Assembly: GCA_020205615.1 (NCBI GenBank)
Contig: CM035153.1
Span: 100,027,735-100,091,734 of the forward strand
Reading direction: 5' to 3'
Origin: Panax quinquefolius
Lineage: Eukaryota; Streptophyta; Magnoliopsida; Apiales; Araliaceae
Length of the DNA: 64,000 bases
The stretch's first letter is position 1. The number at the start of each line of letters is the position of its first letter. Positions 45,685 through 57,441 of this stretch are shown one piece after another. The notes below the pieces were generated by a model. That model had not been told where the DNA came from and did no database searches. It saw only the letters and a program-made list of their open reading frames with translations. The position numbers and the translations under genes were made by a program.

Positions 45685-47311
45685 TTCTTCCCACTTTATA
45701 AAAATTTCGTCCTCGAAATTTCTTAAAACCACATCCATACCTGGGTGCCTTATTCCTACAACCTTTAGCAAAGGTTTAATCTTAATTCATCTTTCTTACA
45801 AGGATCATCTGTTAACATAATCGTCATTAGTTAAACCTCACGTCTAACTATGCTTTCAATCTCTCGGGTCATCACATTCACCCCTTCTTCATAGAATTTC
45901 GTCCTCAAAATTTTAACATACCCTTCTTCTCAACTTCTCTTCAAAGAAGTTCTTATCTTTCAAACATTCCCTAACCTTCATACTTATCAAGATTCATGAA
46001 GTAGAATAAATAACAAGGAACATAAAAATTCCTTTAAAACATTTCATACTTTTGCAGAGGGGTCAAACCGACCATGAACTCTTACTCAGTTTAACAACAT
46101 TTCACCGTAAACCCTTCAATCACGGCCAGTTTACAATCACCAAGAAAGTAAACTACCTCTTTCATACGTAGGTGATCAACCTATCGCATAACCCCATTTT
46201 GAAGTATGTTCACCTCATACTTATTCATCAGATTCTGCACAAAAACAATTTGGTTTGGCATAACCTCTTAAAGAAAGCTCGATTTCTTTTTAAACATGAC
46301 ATACCGTTTGTCTTAGCCAAATCAAATAGCTTAGACCATACCAATAAATTAGACATCAACTTGAAATATTTATCTAGTCAAATCAATTGACATCGACAAC
46401 TCTTTAAATTCTTTCACAATACTTCAAAACGTTTTATGACGTCATGATACCATACTGTTTCACAGTACGTTGAGGACTTTGTCAGTTTATGACTTTGTCA
46501 TTATACATTATACCATAGCGGGTTGTTGATCCTAAGATCACATCCAACACTAGGTTCAATTTCATTAATAACTCCATCTTTTTACCATCTTTGCATCAAA
46601 TGCTCTGATAATATAAAATTCATTTTGATATTTCAAATCAATTTCTGTCTAGCCGAAACAATTAGCATAGACATTCCAAGAATAGTTCTTTTAAAATCCT
46701 TTGGTTCCAAAAATTGAACCAATACCTTTCTTTTCAAAACACACATATAAGCACAATTTTAATAAACTTCGAAATCTAGCATAGCTAGATGACTTGGAAT
46801 ATTCTTCTTCCTCATCTTCCTTCATTATCTTACTTGCGATAATACTTAATCTTCTCTAGCACCTTCAATTCTAAGCATACTAAAAATACTTAATTTTAGT
46901 CTAAACATTCCTATACCTTAGTATATTCTGTCAACTTACCACACTTTATATGTTTAGGAACTTTCCACAACCATATGTGTTTAAGAACTTATCTTCGTAA
47001 TATGTAATCCAAGAACAAATCAAGGACTATCCATACACTCAAGGCTCAGAAACATAGCATATAACTATGAGTCACAAACTTTTCATAAGTATGAGTTTCA
47101 AGAACTCGCACATATCTTATCATTCTCTACCTATCAAGTATATATATGAGAAAAGATTCACCTTCTCGTCATATACATATTGACAGCGCGACATTACTAT
47201 CTCAATGACTATCACTGTAATAAGCTGCTATCACATGAGTCCTCAATTGAAATCTTACAACTTCTAACTTTCTCTTTACTTAATACGAATTTTCTTTAAT
47301 TCGTATGCTTT
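45685..47311 (-). other. N1 internal region: non-coding, with polypurine tract
   Basis: About 1.6 kb between the two N1 LTRs. Next to the 3' LTR the minus strand reads ATTTCGAGGACGAAATTT followed by TAAAGTGGGAAGAA and the LTR start: the usual end of a chromovirus pol gene plus polypurine tract. A second, similar joint occurs at about 45915-45865 (GAGGACGAAATTC...GAAGGGGTGAATGTGATGACCC). No gag or pol motif is found in the rest. The primer site next to the 5' LTR (AAAGCATACGA, minus strand from 47311) does not match a tRNA that I recognise. Open frames of 60-72 codons near 46172 and 46523 appear fortuitous. Confidence 0.65.
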
Positions 47312-49622
47312 TGTAACGCCCCGAAATCCGGTCTATCTTCACACCCGGATTTTGTTCATCATGAGTACATCTTCTTCCAAACATACATCATTATATAGTG
47401 AAATATAACAACATACATTCTCTAATCCCAGGTTCTAATACCTTATAACCTCGTTCATTACAAATAATGATAATTACATTACTCTTTACATCTTACAAGA
47501 GTGACTTTCATTTGCCACCAAGGATACATAAGAGTTCATTAAACTATTCTTCATTACAAGTCTTGGCTTGATCTTCACACTCATTCATATACTGAATGAC
47601 ACTTCGTCTGGATGCCGGTCAGCTTGATCTTTACAGGATCCTCAAGTTCTTCTACTTGTACGCTGAAAATGTTTTTCATTTAAAGTAAGTGTGAGCATTT
47701 AATTGCTCAGCAAGTCATAGCAGTTGAATAAACAACCTCAAGAATTTAAACATTCCTTTAGAACTTTAATAACCGAATAAAGGTTATGAAGCAACTTGAA
47801 TAATAGGAATAATTCTTATTCCTTTCATTTTAAAACATTAGTCACATTCACTTTGAAATACTTTTATTCTTCTACCTTTTTCATAGACATTATGTCTGGC
47901 TAGAATCATTAGCACAGACTTAACAATAACGATTTATGAATAAACAAAACATTTTCATATTGAACAATTCAATCATAGAATAATTCATCTCATAGAAACA
48001 CCGAAGTGTTAAAATTATGGCACAAGGCCTCATACGTTCTACCACCATGTACAAATATCACACATTTGCATATAGCTAAAACTTCTCAAGTTCAACATCT
48101 GAGAAAGTTTAAGAAACTAGCATTCATTTACAATATGAATGAAGTTAGGAAACTTGCCTTACGCACAGCTACAACTTACAGTTTACGCTGAACTGCTAAT
48201 TGAAATCTCTATATAACACATAAGGAAATAACATATACACCAATTAGTCATATATATTTGACTTACGAGTTGGTTTAAACTTAACTTTACTTCTTAGGGT
48301 TCACATTCTTGCAATCTAAGTTTACGCGACCAACTTTCTTTACCGCTTTATGGCGTTATGACATATAGAGATGTCTTACTCATACGATCATCATCTTTGG
48401 TGATTTACATTCTTATCTTCTTCTTATAACTTTTCCAGGACTTAGTACACATTGAATCTCTACTAGTAGTCCATCTGGTACTCTGAGTGGTTTCCCACAA
48501 ATAACCAACAAACTAGTTTCCCGTCTCATCTACACTGTCTTTCACAGCGAGTTAGATTGGTTGCCAGTTTCGTATATACCTCCGCTCTCTGAAGGAATTG
48601 TTTAGTCCAGCCCCCATTTGTCAACCATTAAAGATTACGATTGTACCACAACCTAAACTTAACTTAACTTATCCAAACCATTAAAGCTATAATGCTCAAT
48701 AAGTTAATTCACATTCCTTATGGCTTTCTGGCAGCTAAATGCCATACCTCAGGATTTATTCCTTATCATCTAAGTCATACAGTCTTTTGTATACTCAGAA
48801 CGATCATTCAATGTTAATGTTATGCGTTCATAGTATTAAAAATTGTATTACCTTATTCATATCTTATAACATCCGGTTCATTCGACATAGAACGTCATCC
48901 AAGTTATTATTATTAACTCGACGTCCTTACGTTATACGTCATTAATTCAGTTTCTTCACCGTTCACATGTTTAATCAATAATCTTCATTACTTTACGATC
49001 AAACCATACACGGTGTGTAGGTCCTACCCGTTTAATATTCATGTACACTCAACCCTCACGTCAATTAATGTGTTTAACGTTTACATCTCATTTTAACATT
49101 ATCTATCTGACTCATACTAAGACTTTCATTAATCTTATTACCATTTGTTACGGCTTTCATGATAATTTATATCTTACTTACTACCTTCGTCAACGTTTAA
49201 GTCATACCACCAATGTATACTTAGAATGTTCGTTCGACGCAAATATTATTCACGAGGATCGTTTACGTATTCTGTGTTCACATTGATCTTCTCTTCACCT
49301 CTCGTTCAACCTTTACCCAAGGTTTTAATCGCTTTCATTCGTTATCCATTACATGAACCCCATGTTCATTATTCTTTCTTAATGTCGAAGCCATACGGCT
49401 CATTGTATACTAAGACCGATCATTCATCGCAACTACGTTGCGTTTACATTCTTTGTCTTTTAATTCCATTCAATCTTTCCATTCAACCTTCATTAAAAGT
49501 TTAAATCACTTGATTAAGTGTTACATTAGGTGAACTAAATGGTCGTTATCTTGCCTTATACTTCCCCCAGGAGTTGAGAAACTAAAACCTCTTCTCTAGG
49601 CTTTGTCCTGCATCAGCGCTGC
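47312..49622 (-). repeat. N1 5' LTR, segment a
   Basis: Second copy of 13437-15750, same orientation and about 90% similar by eye. It ends CATCAGCGCTGC, where S3 begins. The short frames seen in both copies (for example near 48739 and 49041) have differing stops, so they are not conserved genes. Confidence 0.83.
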
Positions 49623-52350
49623 TGTAAGACCCCAACTTATTATTAATGAAATTTAATTTTCTTTATTTATTATTTTGAAATAGTAAGGGTTGATTTGATT
49701 AATGTGGATAGTTAGGGGTAAGATACGCAAATATTTCAAAATAAGCAAGTGGTTATAAAATATTCATTGTTGTCGGGGAATATTCGTTTGGTCGTGGAAT
49801 ATTAAATCTCTGTCGGGGAATATTAAATGACGACGGTAGCGACCCGTGTGTGGGCCCCATGCTTGAAAAGCGATTGGATGAAGAAAACGACAAATATAAG
49901 TTGTTTAAAAATAATTGGCAGTAGTTGTTACTAAGATTAATATCTTGTTAAAATACCTTTGGTAAAAAAACATGAAGACATGGTATTGCACCAATTATTA
50001 ATTCTTACGTGAAGAAGGCACTACTCAATAATGGTTACAGTAATTACCGCTCAAAGATTATTTTATTGAGTTAATAAATTGCTGCGTTGATATTTTATAT
50101 TCTTTGTTGTTTCAATAATTGTCATTACACAGTATTTTTTATTATCGAAGCAATAATTCATATTATCTGAATAATATTATTAGATAACATTATTGGCAAT
50201 GTCTAGAAAGTTCTATCTAAGGAGAGGTTTGGTCACCTAATTGCGCGCCAGTAAGGAGAAATTCTTATTGGAAAGCCCCCTCTTTCTTGGGAACTGCCTG
50301 GTTGTCAATATTGTGATTCTGTAATATTATTTGTGAATAATTAATTATTGATTCATATGATGAGAAAAATATTGATTTTATGTGGATATAGATGGAGAAA
50401 ATTTTTATTGTGACAATTGTTGAAAATTGAAATTTTATCTTTTTCTGATAAAATAATTCATTTAAATATATTATTATATGTTAATAATATAATAATGGTG
50501 ATATTTTTACAACGAATGTGGGATATATGAGTATACTGAGGAGGAAGAGTATTTTTGTTGCAATAAATGTTTAAAACATGTTAAACATGTCGGTGGACCC
50601 CATTTATTAGTCGAAATTTGATTATAGCTTGTAAAATCGCCTGGTTTGTGGATTTGGTCAATTTCTATTTGGAATTTGGTAAAACTTTCTTCTGTAAAGT
50701 TGTAGAGAATTGAATTTCCTATAAAAACTCATGAGATTCGAATTTTCTGATGAAAGGGCTATTTATTATGAATTATTGAAGTTCAAGTCAAAATAATTGA
50801 TTTTGGAAGTTTAAAATATTTAAAATTAGAAAAACGTTTTTCTTACTTTTTTTCTAGAATGTGGCATGTGTTTGATGGCTGAAATCGGATTCTAGGCATG
50901 TGTAGAAAATTTATATAATTATATTATTAATTTATTAAATTTTACGCTTTGGTGTTCTAAGCAATTTCTATAAATAGGGTGCTTAGGTTAGAATTGAAAA
51001 TCACACCGGCTCAAGTTTTCTCTCTATATTATCGGCGTATTCTTGTGAGTATTTTGAGTATACTTTGAGTATTGCTATACGGTGCAAGTCCAAGTCATAG
51101 CCTATATCCAGGTGTTTCAAATTTAAATCGATCGATCTTTCGAGGTAAGGGATGTTATTTTCTTCTCAAATCATATTATTTCTTCAATATCATTATCTTT
51201 GAAATATTGGTTGGAATTTTTATCAAATTTGGAACTTTTTCATGTTAAGTTACTATTCATGAGTTACTATTCACGAGTTACTATTCATGAGTTATTATTC
51301 ATTCACGAGTTCTTATTCACGAGTATTATTATTCATGAAGCGTGAAGATGTTTTTGTGGAATTTCTATCTTTTGGTGTCGGAGTTACTATTCACGATACT
51401 ATGACTATTCACGTATCTGGCACTATTCAATCGAAAAATAAAATTTCTTCTTTTTGTCAAAATATCTATTCGGATACTAGCTGATGATTGTATCCATGTT
51501 TTGATCATTCTTGAATTTTACACACCTTTGTGATTATTTTGAGGTATTTTGGACGTGGATAAAACAAAGTACGAATCCTTAATCCTTAATCCTTGTCATT
51601 TTGTTTCCTTTCGGATTCGTTTCTTTAAAAATATTTTTCATCATCTTCATCTTAAATGATGATATTATGGAATATCTTTGGCCTGTAGTGCAAAGATGAA
51701 TGATTTTCGAAGAATATCTTTGGTAGTAGTGAAAAGATGAGCAGTGTTTAGATGAACATGATTAATCGATGAATATCTTTGGCACGTGTAGTGCAAAGAT
51801 GAATATTTGATTCCGGATGTATATTGATTGATGTTACATGGATAAAAGATAGCGATGAACTTTTAAATTCATACATAGAAGATAGTAGTTTGCATTCTCT
51901 ACTTAACTCTTCTAATGAATTATTATTTCATTGCGAATATTGATTTAAAATTTGTTGTCTATTGTATTCTATTAGATTTTTCCTGTTGAAGACTAACGGT
52001 AATTTGTTGTATATTATCTTAGTCATAATATTCTTTCTCGGGCTAGTTGAGCTCACCCTTTTCCTTTTTGTTCCATTTTCTTCTCAAAAGGCGAGAATAT
52101 AGCGAGTATGCAGCCTGGGGTATGGAATGAAGGTTTTAGAAAGAATTGTTTAGTAGTCCTCACCATTTTTTGTAAAATAATGTATCAATAAATGTGATGA
52201 GGATTTATTTGAGTATAGATATTGTCTAGAAGATAATATTTGTATTCAAACTCACAGATTTACTTGATTGTAATAATAAAGTTGTAGTTGTTTCGCATTC
52301 ATGTATGTGACTTTCGAATAGGTGATGTATACCTATTTTGGGGCGCCACG
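49623..52350 (+). mobile_element. S3: solo LTR of the E5 family in N1's 5' LTR
   Basis: 2728 bp from TGTAAGACCCCAACTT to TTTTGGGGCGCCACG. Aligned with E5's LTR it shares the TATA word (50969-50976), the stem-loop array (51665-51805) and the GAGTTACTATTC array (51245-51330). No internal region follows; N1's LTR resumes at once with GGCGTCGGTTCTGTGTTAT. The flanks GCTGC and ATTAT do not match, so no target duplication is visible. Confidence 0.8.
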
Positions 52351-52585
52351 ATTATGGCGTCGGTTCTGTGTTATATCTATCTTATTTATGTCTGCGAGTC
52401 TTAGTAGCTTAGTCCCCGGGTTAGCGTTGCGGTGCCACTTCCCAAGGCATAACTGGCACTGCGGCACCAGTTTTAAAACTCAAAATTTTTTTCTAAGTGT
52501 TGAACATGTTTGAGACGCCTATTTTGAAATCTCATAACATCTTCGTTATAACTCAGAACAAGGTCGTTCCAAAGCCATTTCCTTT
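52351..52585 (-). repeat. N1 5' LTR, segment b
   Basis: 235 bp between S3 and the CACTA element. It includes TTAGTCCCCGGG and GGTGCCACTTCCCAAGGCAT, matching 43873-44030, and ends CCATTTCCTTT, whose last three bases are the CACTA target site. Confidence 0.85.
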
Positions 52586-52690
52586 CACTACTAGAAATTC
52601 GACATATAGCGACGAGCTATAGCGACGGTCGGCATGGAACCGTCGCTATAAGGTATCTATAGCTACGGTCGGCACGGAATTGTCTATATA
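52586..52690 (+). repeat. CACTA left terminus with subterminal repeats
   Basis: After the terminal CACTACTAGAAA come inverted and direct copies of TATAGCGACGG / CCGTCGCTATA (52604-52690), the likely transposase-binding repeats. Confidence 0.85.
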
Positions 52691-52747
52691 GAGGTTTTTT
52701 TTAAGATAAAACCCTCCCACTTTCTCCCAAATCATTTCAGTATCTTC
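52691..52747 (+). promoter_or_regulatory. CACTA leader (possible promoter/5' exon), continued at 55749
   Basis: AAACCCTCCCACTTTCTCCC followed after S4 by CTTTCTCTCTCATTACAGACG (55750 on): a CT-rich plant-type leader. A possible splice donor AAG/GTACTT at about 55841 and acceptor TTTGGTGCAG at 56021 could join this leader to the SDR exon. Inference only. Confidence 0.35.
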
Positions 52748-55743
52748 TGTGACGCCCCCAAAATAGGTATACATCACCCATCTTGGGTCGCCAGATACAT
52801 GGTACAGAAATCAAATACAAACTTAATTACACAATTGTCGTGCAAAATACGACAAAACATAGCTGAGAGTTTAAACACGAATATTGCCTTCTAGACAATA
52901 TCCACACTCAATGGAGTCCTCATTATAATTATTATCACACTATTTTTATAAAAATAGTGAGGACTACTATAGCCACCATCTCGCACCATCACTCCATTCC
53001 CCGACTCGTGGTCGTGTATATTCTCATTTCTTTCAAGAGAATAAAGTGAAAGAAAAGGGTGAGCTCAACTAGCCCAAAGAAGAAATATTATGACTAAGAT
53101 AATGCGAATAAATTATCCTTAGCCTTCAACAAAGATAACAACCGATAGAATAAAATAGACAATAAGTTTTAGATCAACCATCGTAATGAATAAGCAATCC
53201 ATTAGAAGAGTCAAGTAGAGTAGGCGTGATATCTACTATCTTGATGATTTAAAAAGTTTTCATCAAATTTATCATTGAGACTCAATTTAATAAATAAACC
53301 ACATCATCGAATCATCCCCGCTTTACTGGGCCAAGGATATTCATGTAATCATAAATGGTCATGATTATATATCAATAATCCATGGTCATAATCATACCAA
53401 CAACTGTCCATCAATGCACTATAAGCCAATGAGGACTTTTACCACATCATTTATAACATTACGGGTCAGCGATTATACCTAATGATCCTCGGTCATAATC
53501 ATACCAATCAACAAATCCATCTATGCACGTAAGCTAAAGATGACTTTCATCACAATATAAGCGTGAGGATGATGACAATGATAAGCATTAATCAAACAAA
53601 ATCAAATCAAAGCGAAATCAAGGATAAATATTAAAGACTTTAAATTTATCTAGAGTTTAAAATATCCAAATTGTCAACATGATCATCGCTTTGCTGTAGA
53701 GTAAAATTCAAGAATAATATTCATGTACCAAAATAATTTGGATAGAAAAGAAATATATTTTTGGGTAAATAGTACCCGTGAATAGTACTTCAATGAATAG
53801 TACTTGGGAATAGTACCGTGAATAGTACCCAAGATGAAAAGTACCCCAAATACCAGAGTGAATAATATTTGGGTGAATAGTAACCCATCATAGTAGTAAC
53901 TAACTGAATAATCTTTCGGCATGAAAAGTGTCCCGAATACCCGAGTGAATAATATTTGAGTGAATAGTAACCCATGAATAGTATTCCAACATGAAAAGAT
54001 CAATAATTATCAAGAAAGCTCAGAATAATATCTCCATAAAAGGATACTGGATGAAGCGCAAATATCAAGGATATTCTAATAATTTCACAGAGTATAGAAG
54101 CAATACTTTGACAGAATGAGTGTATAATCAGGAATACGAGACGAAATAATATTACTCACATACTACAGAGTATGGAAGAAAATATTATTCCTTATGAATA
54201 CTGAACAAAAACAATATCCCCTACAACTGTTGAACTAAAATAATATTCCAACAAATATTTAACGAAGATAATATTCCAACGAATATTTAACAAAGATAAT
54301 ATTCCTACGAATATTGAATGAAGATAATATTTATACGAATAAGAAAAATAATATCTCTTTAGAATATGAAATAACTAATACCCCTTACGAATAAGAAATA
54401 AATAACATCCCTTACGGATATTGAACGAAAATACTATTCCTTACGAATATTAAACGAAGACAATGAATATTGAACGAAAATGATATTCTTTACGAATATT
54501 GAACGAAAATAATATCCATACGAATACGAAAAATAATATCTCTTCAGAATATAAAATAAATAATACCCCTTACCTCGGAAGAAAACTGGATACTAGAGTA
54601 GTGAAGTAGCAGACTACTCTTCTTCTATCTCTCTATAGTTTTTCTCTATATAGCTTCTCTCTCAATAATTGCTCTTGTGAGTCTTAGTGAATTGGTGAGA
54701 ATGAAGGAAGAATGAGCTTCTATTTATAGGAAAATATAGTTTCGATAATTACGCGTTTTGAGGCTCAAAATATTACAATTATAATACCTTCATCTTTTCC
54801 TTCATTTTTAATTTAGTCGCAAGTATTATCAAATTTGCACCACTCCCCTAATAATGACATCGTGTGAATCAATAATGACAATCATGTGACTCGATAGTTC
54901 TATACATGTGAAAAAATAATTTCGATATAAGTACCTTCATCTATACCTCCATTTTTAATTTAGTAAATGCAAGTATTATCAATCTTGCACCACCTCCCCT
55001 AATAATACGTGAATGTGAATCAATAAGCAACACACATGAACAAATAGTTATAAGCATGTGAATTAATAGCAATTAATTTCTCATTTATCCAGATTAATTA
55101 CCCGATTGGTCAATATAACTTTCAGACATCAATTATTATCGAAATAAATGTCGATTTCCACTAACACTAATAATCCCAACACAATGGAACTATCAATTTC
55201 ATCTTTAATCAACATGAACTTATTCATTATTAATATTATAACTCACAATATTTAACAATTAGGTCGTTCCTGGAAAGAGGGCTTTCGATAAGGATTTCTC
55301 CTTATTGCCGCAATTGATTAGTAACTCAAACCTCTCCTCGATGTAACTTACAGACATTGTCGATATTGCAAATAATAATATGAATAACTTTGTCGTCTCA
55401 ATTATTGATTTAATAATATATAAAATATTATGCGGATGATCTTTGTGACAATAATTGAATCAATAATATGAGAGATATGATCGTGAATTATGTGAAGAAT
55501 AATTGAGTATAAGCGAGTGACTTCTTACATAAAGCGTGATAATCGATAACGTGTGCTTACTACGCAACCTGTGCGTATATTATATCTTTTATCACCGATT
55601 ATTTTATAATAACTTGCTTACTTTGAAAAAATTTTCACATATCACCCTTAACTTTAACCTTTTATAAATTTAACCATTTTTACTAAATAGAATAATTATA
55701 AAAAAATTGAATACTTTCATTTCATAAATTTCGGGATCTCACA
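52748..55743 (-). mobile_element. S4: solo LTR of the E4 family in the CACTA element
   Basis: 2996 bp, plus-strand ends TGTGACGCCCCC and GGGATCTCACA, with a perfect TCTTC duplication (52743-52747 and 55744-55748). It is the reverse of an E4-type LTR: GAATAGTA array at 53765-53985, minus-strand TATA word at 54728-54721. It is ~330 bp longer than E4's LTR because of an AT-rich array at 54240-54560. No internal region. Confidence 0.9.
54240..54560 (-). repeat. Expanded ~28-bp tandem array in S4
   Basis: About ten diverged units of ACGAATATTGAACGAAGATA / ATATTCC type. The corresponding place in E4's LTR (about 17240-17280) holds a single AATACAGAACAAAAATAATA unit, so the array expanded in S4 or its parent. 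Confidence 0.7.
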
Positions 55744-56021
55744 TCTTCACTCTTTCTCTCTCATTACAGACGAACGGTGCAGTAGTACTTAGGTTTTAGT
55801 ACAAAATTGAACAGAAATTTTGAGTTATTGAAACTTAATCAAGGTACTTTTCTCTCCCTTTTACAAGGTACTTTTCTCTCTTTTTCTCCATATATATATA
55901 AGCTTTCTGTAATTCAAAAATCAGATATGTTTTGAACTATGTACATTATAACTTGATCGGTCTATTTAATATAATTACTGGGGTTAATTAATTACAAATA
56001 TAACAATTGCGTTTGGTGCAG

Positions 56022-56281
56022 ATGGTGGTCCAAGGAGATGGTGGCGATCGTGACCGGAGCGAACAAGGGTATAGGATATGCGATGGTGAGGCGGCTAGCG
56101 GAGTCGGGGCTGACGGTGATCTTAACGGCTAGGGATAATGAAAGGGGAGTAAAGGCAGTTGAGACACTAAAATGATTAGGGCTACATATACACTTTTTTT
56201 TGCTTGGATGTATTGGATCCGGGTTCAATCAAATTATTTACTTCTTAGTTTGCACAGAGATTAGGAAAGCTGGATATATTG
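56022..56281 (+). pseudogene. Captured first exon of a short-chain dehydrogenase/reductase (SDR)
   Basis: NAD(P)-dependent oxidoreductase fragment. From ATG 56038 it reads [19 protein letters not shown], the Rossmann TGxxxGIG nucleotide-binding motif, then [20 protein letters not shown] before a TGA at 56173. After one or more frame changes come GLHIHF and FAQRLGKLDIL (56249-56281), ending at a splice donor GTGAGT. Exon 1 ending just before the conserved NNAG motif fits plant SDRs of the neomenthol dehydrogenase / salutaridine reductase / SDR2b group. RRWW-like codons just upstream of 56038 suggest a small deletion between them and VAIVTG. The catalytic Tyr-Lys region is not present. It is preceded by acceptor TTTGGTGCAG. 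A captured, dead gene piece. Confidence 0.8.
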
Positions 56282-57310
56282 GTGAGTGGTTCATATTTCT
56301 CATTTATGGATTGGGGATTATATTTTATTTTAGTGGTTACTAAGACTCAGAAATGCTTAATTATGTAAGTCAAAGCTTTAATTTATGCTTAATTGTTTTG
56401 TGGATTTCTTCTGTCTGTTTGTGCTTTTTCCCGGTTTCTATATTCTATGTAAATTGGTGTCTCATTTTACTTTCATTGATTTCTGGTTTTGTATAGTTTG
56501 TCATTACATTTAGTGGGTTTAGAATATGGAACAATAGGAGGACTTTGTTAAGGTGTTCTTATTCTACCATTTTATGCGGTGTATGGGCTGAGAGGAATGC
56601 AAAGATTTTTTGAGAGTGATTGATGGAATGGTGGCTTAGTTAGGATAGTCTATAGATTTTTCTTTTATGCATCTCAGTGCGTTTTGAGTAACTTCATTTA
56701 TTTACATAAGGACTAGCAACCTGTGCTCCATCGATGGTGGGATGCTCTGGCACTTGTTTTCATGTTTCTATTTTTACTCTTTCTTCTCTAATAAATTCTT
56801 ATTATATCTAAATTTAAGTATCTAACTCCTTTTACATGAAAACATTATGCTACCTATAATTTCTCCCACTAACATTTAAATTCTAAAAAAGTGAAAAATG
56901 TAGATACAATCATGTGTGTGCCTTGATAACTAGTGTAAAGAAAGTGCAAAGATGATGGTACTACCCTTGTACATATAATGTACACAAGAAAATAATTTGC
57001 GCATAAAAAGTCCACAAAAAATGAGACTATGAATACAAGAATGGATGCTTTCTTTAATATGCAGTTGCAAAGTTCCTAATATATCTACTGATCAAGTGGT
57101 CACAAAACTTTGTGTAGCATATTCAGACCTCATTACCTCATCAAAGAAAACCTTGGATTCCATACTGGAACTACAGGAAGTCTGGTTGTAATGAAACAAT
57201 TGCCCTTTCTCTTCCATTATTTCTTTTAGTTTGGGATCTACTTGTTTATTGTTATGCTGAATTACATTTGCTGCTGCTTCAATTGAAAAACTATAATTTT
57301 TTAGTGTAAA
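56282..57310 (+). other. CACTA interior: probable captured intron and unidentified sequence
   Basis: Starts with the donor GTGAGTGG of the SDR exon and is intron-like (T-rich). No clear gene. A weak reading GVWAERNAKIF at about 56575-56612 resembles the C-terminus of plant LINE reverse transcriptases. A minus-strand open stretch at 57290-57128 looks exon-like but is not recognised. Confidence 0.4.
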
Positions 57311-57441
57311 GTGGCACAAACAGTTATACATTCTTATGAGCAAGAACAAAACATGGATCCCAATTTGCTTCGGATGGCTAAGTTGGATTACAATATAGTC
57401 CAATCAGTTTATACGAAAGAGGTTAGAAAACTTCTTTATTT
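57311..57441 (+). pseudogene. Captured terpene synthase exon 3 piece
   Basis: Plus frame from 57311 reads VIHSYEQEQNMDPNLLRMAK, then LDYNIVQSVYTKEVRKLL, and stops at about 57441. Plant terpene synthases have E-Q/R-xNMNPxLLELAKLDFNMVQ...QxELKxLSRWW at this place, between the N-terminal domain and the metal-binding domain. The piece lacks the RWW end and runs directly into unrelated sequence at about 57442, so it is a truncated exon. Monoterpene-type (TPS-b) is likeliest, judged together with the downstream exons. Confidence 0.75.

Noticed and set aside
53683..54003. 106-codon minus-strand frame rich in YYS/LFT repeats, similar to one at 42138-42443
   Set aside because: Translation of the GAATAGTAC tandem array; repeat-driven, not a gene.
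54240..54560. CRISPR-like array
   Set aside because: Units are contiguous diverged AT-rich minisatellite repeats without spacers, in plant retrotransposon DNA.
52748..55743. S4 as part of the CACTA element
   Set aside because: Perfect TCTTC duplication and full similarity to the E4-type LTR show that it is a later insertion.
56530..56640. GVWAERNAKIF-like reading resembling the end of plant LINE reverse transcriptases
   Set aside because: Only about 12 residues support it, with a stop right after. Too short to annotate as an element; mentioned in the CACTA interior note.
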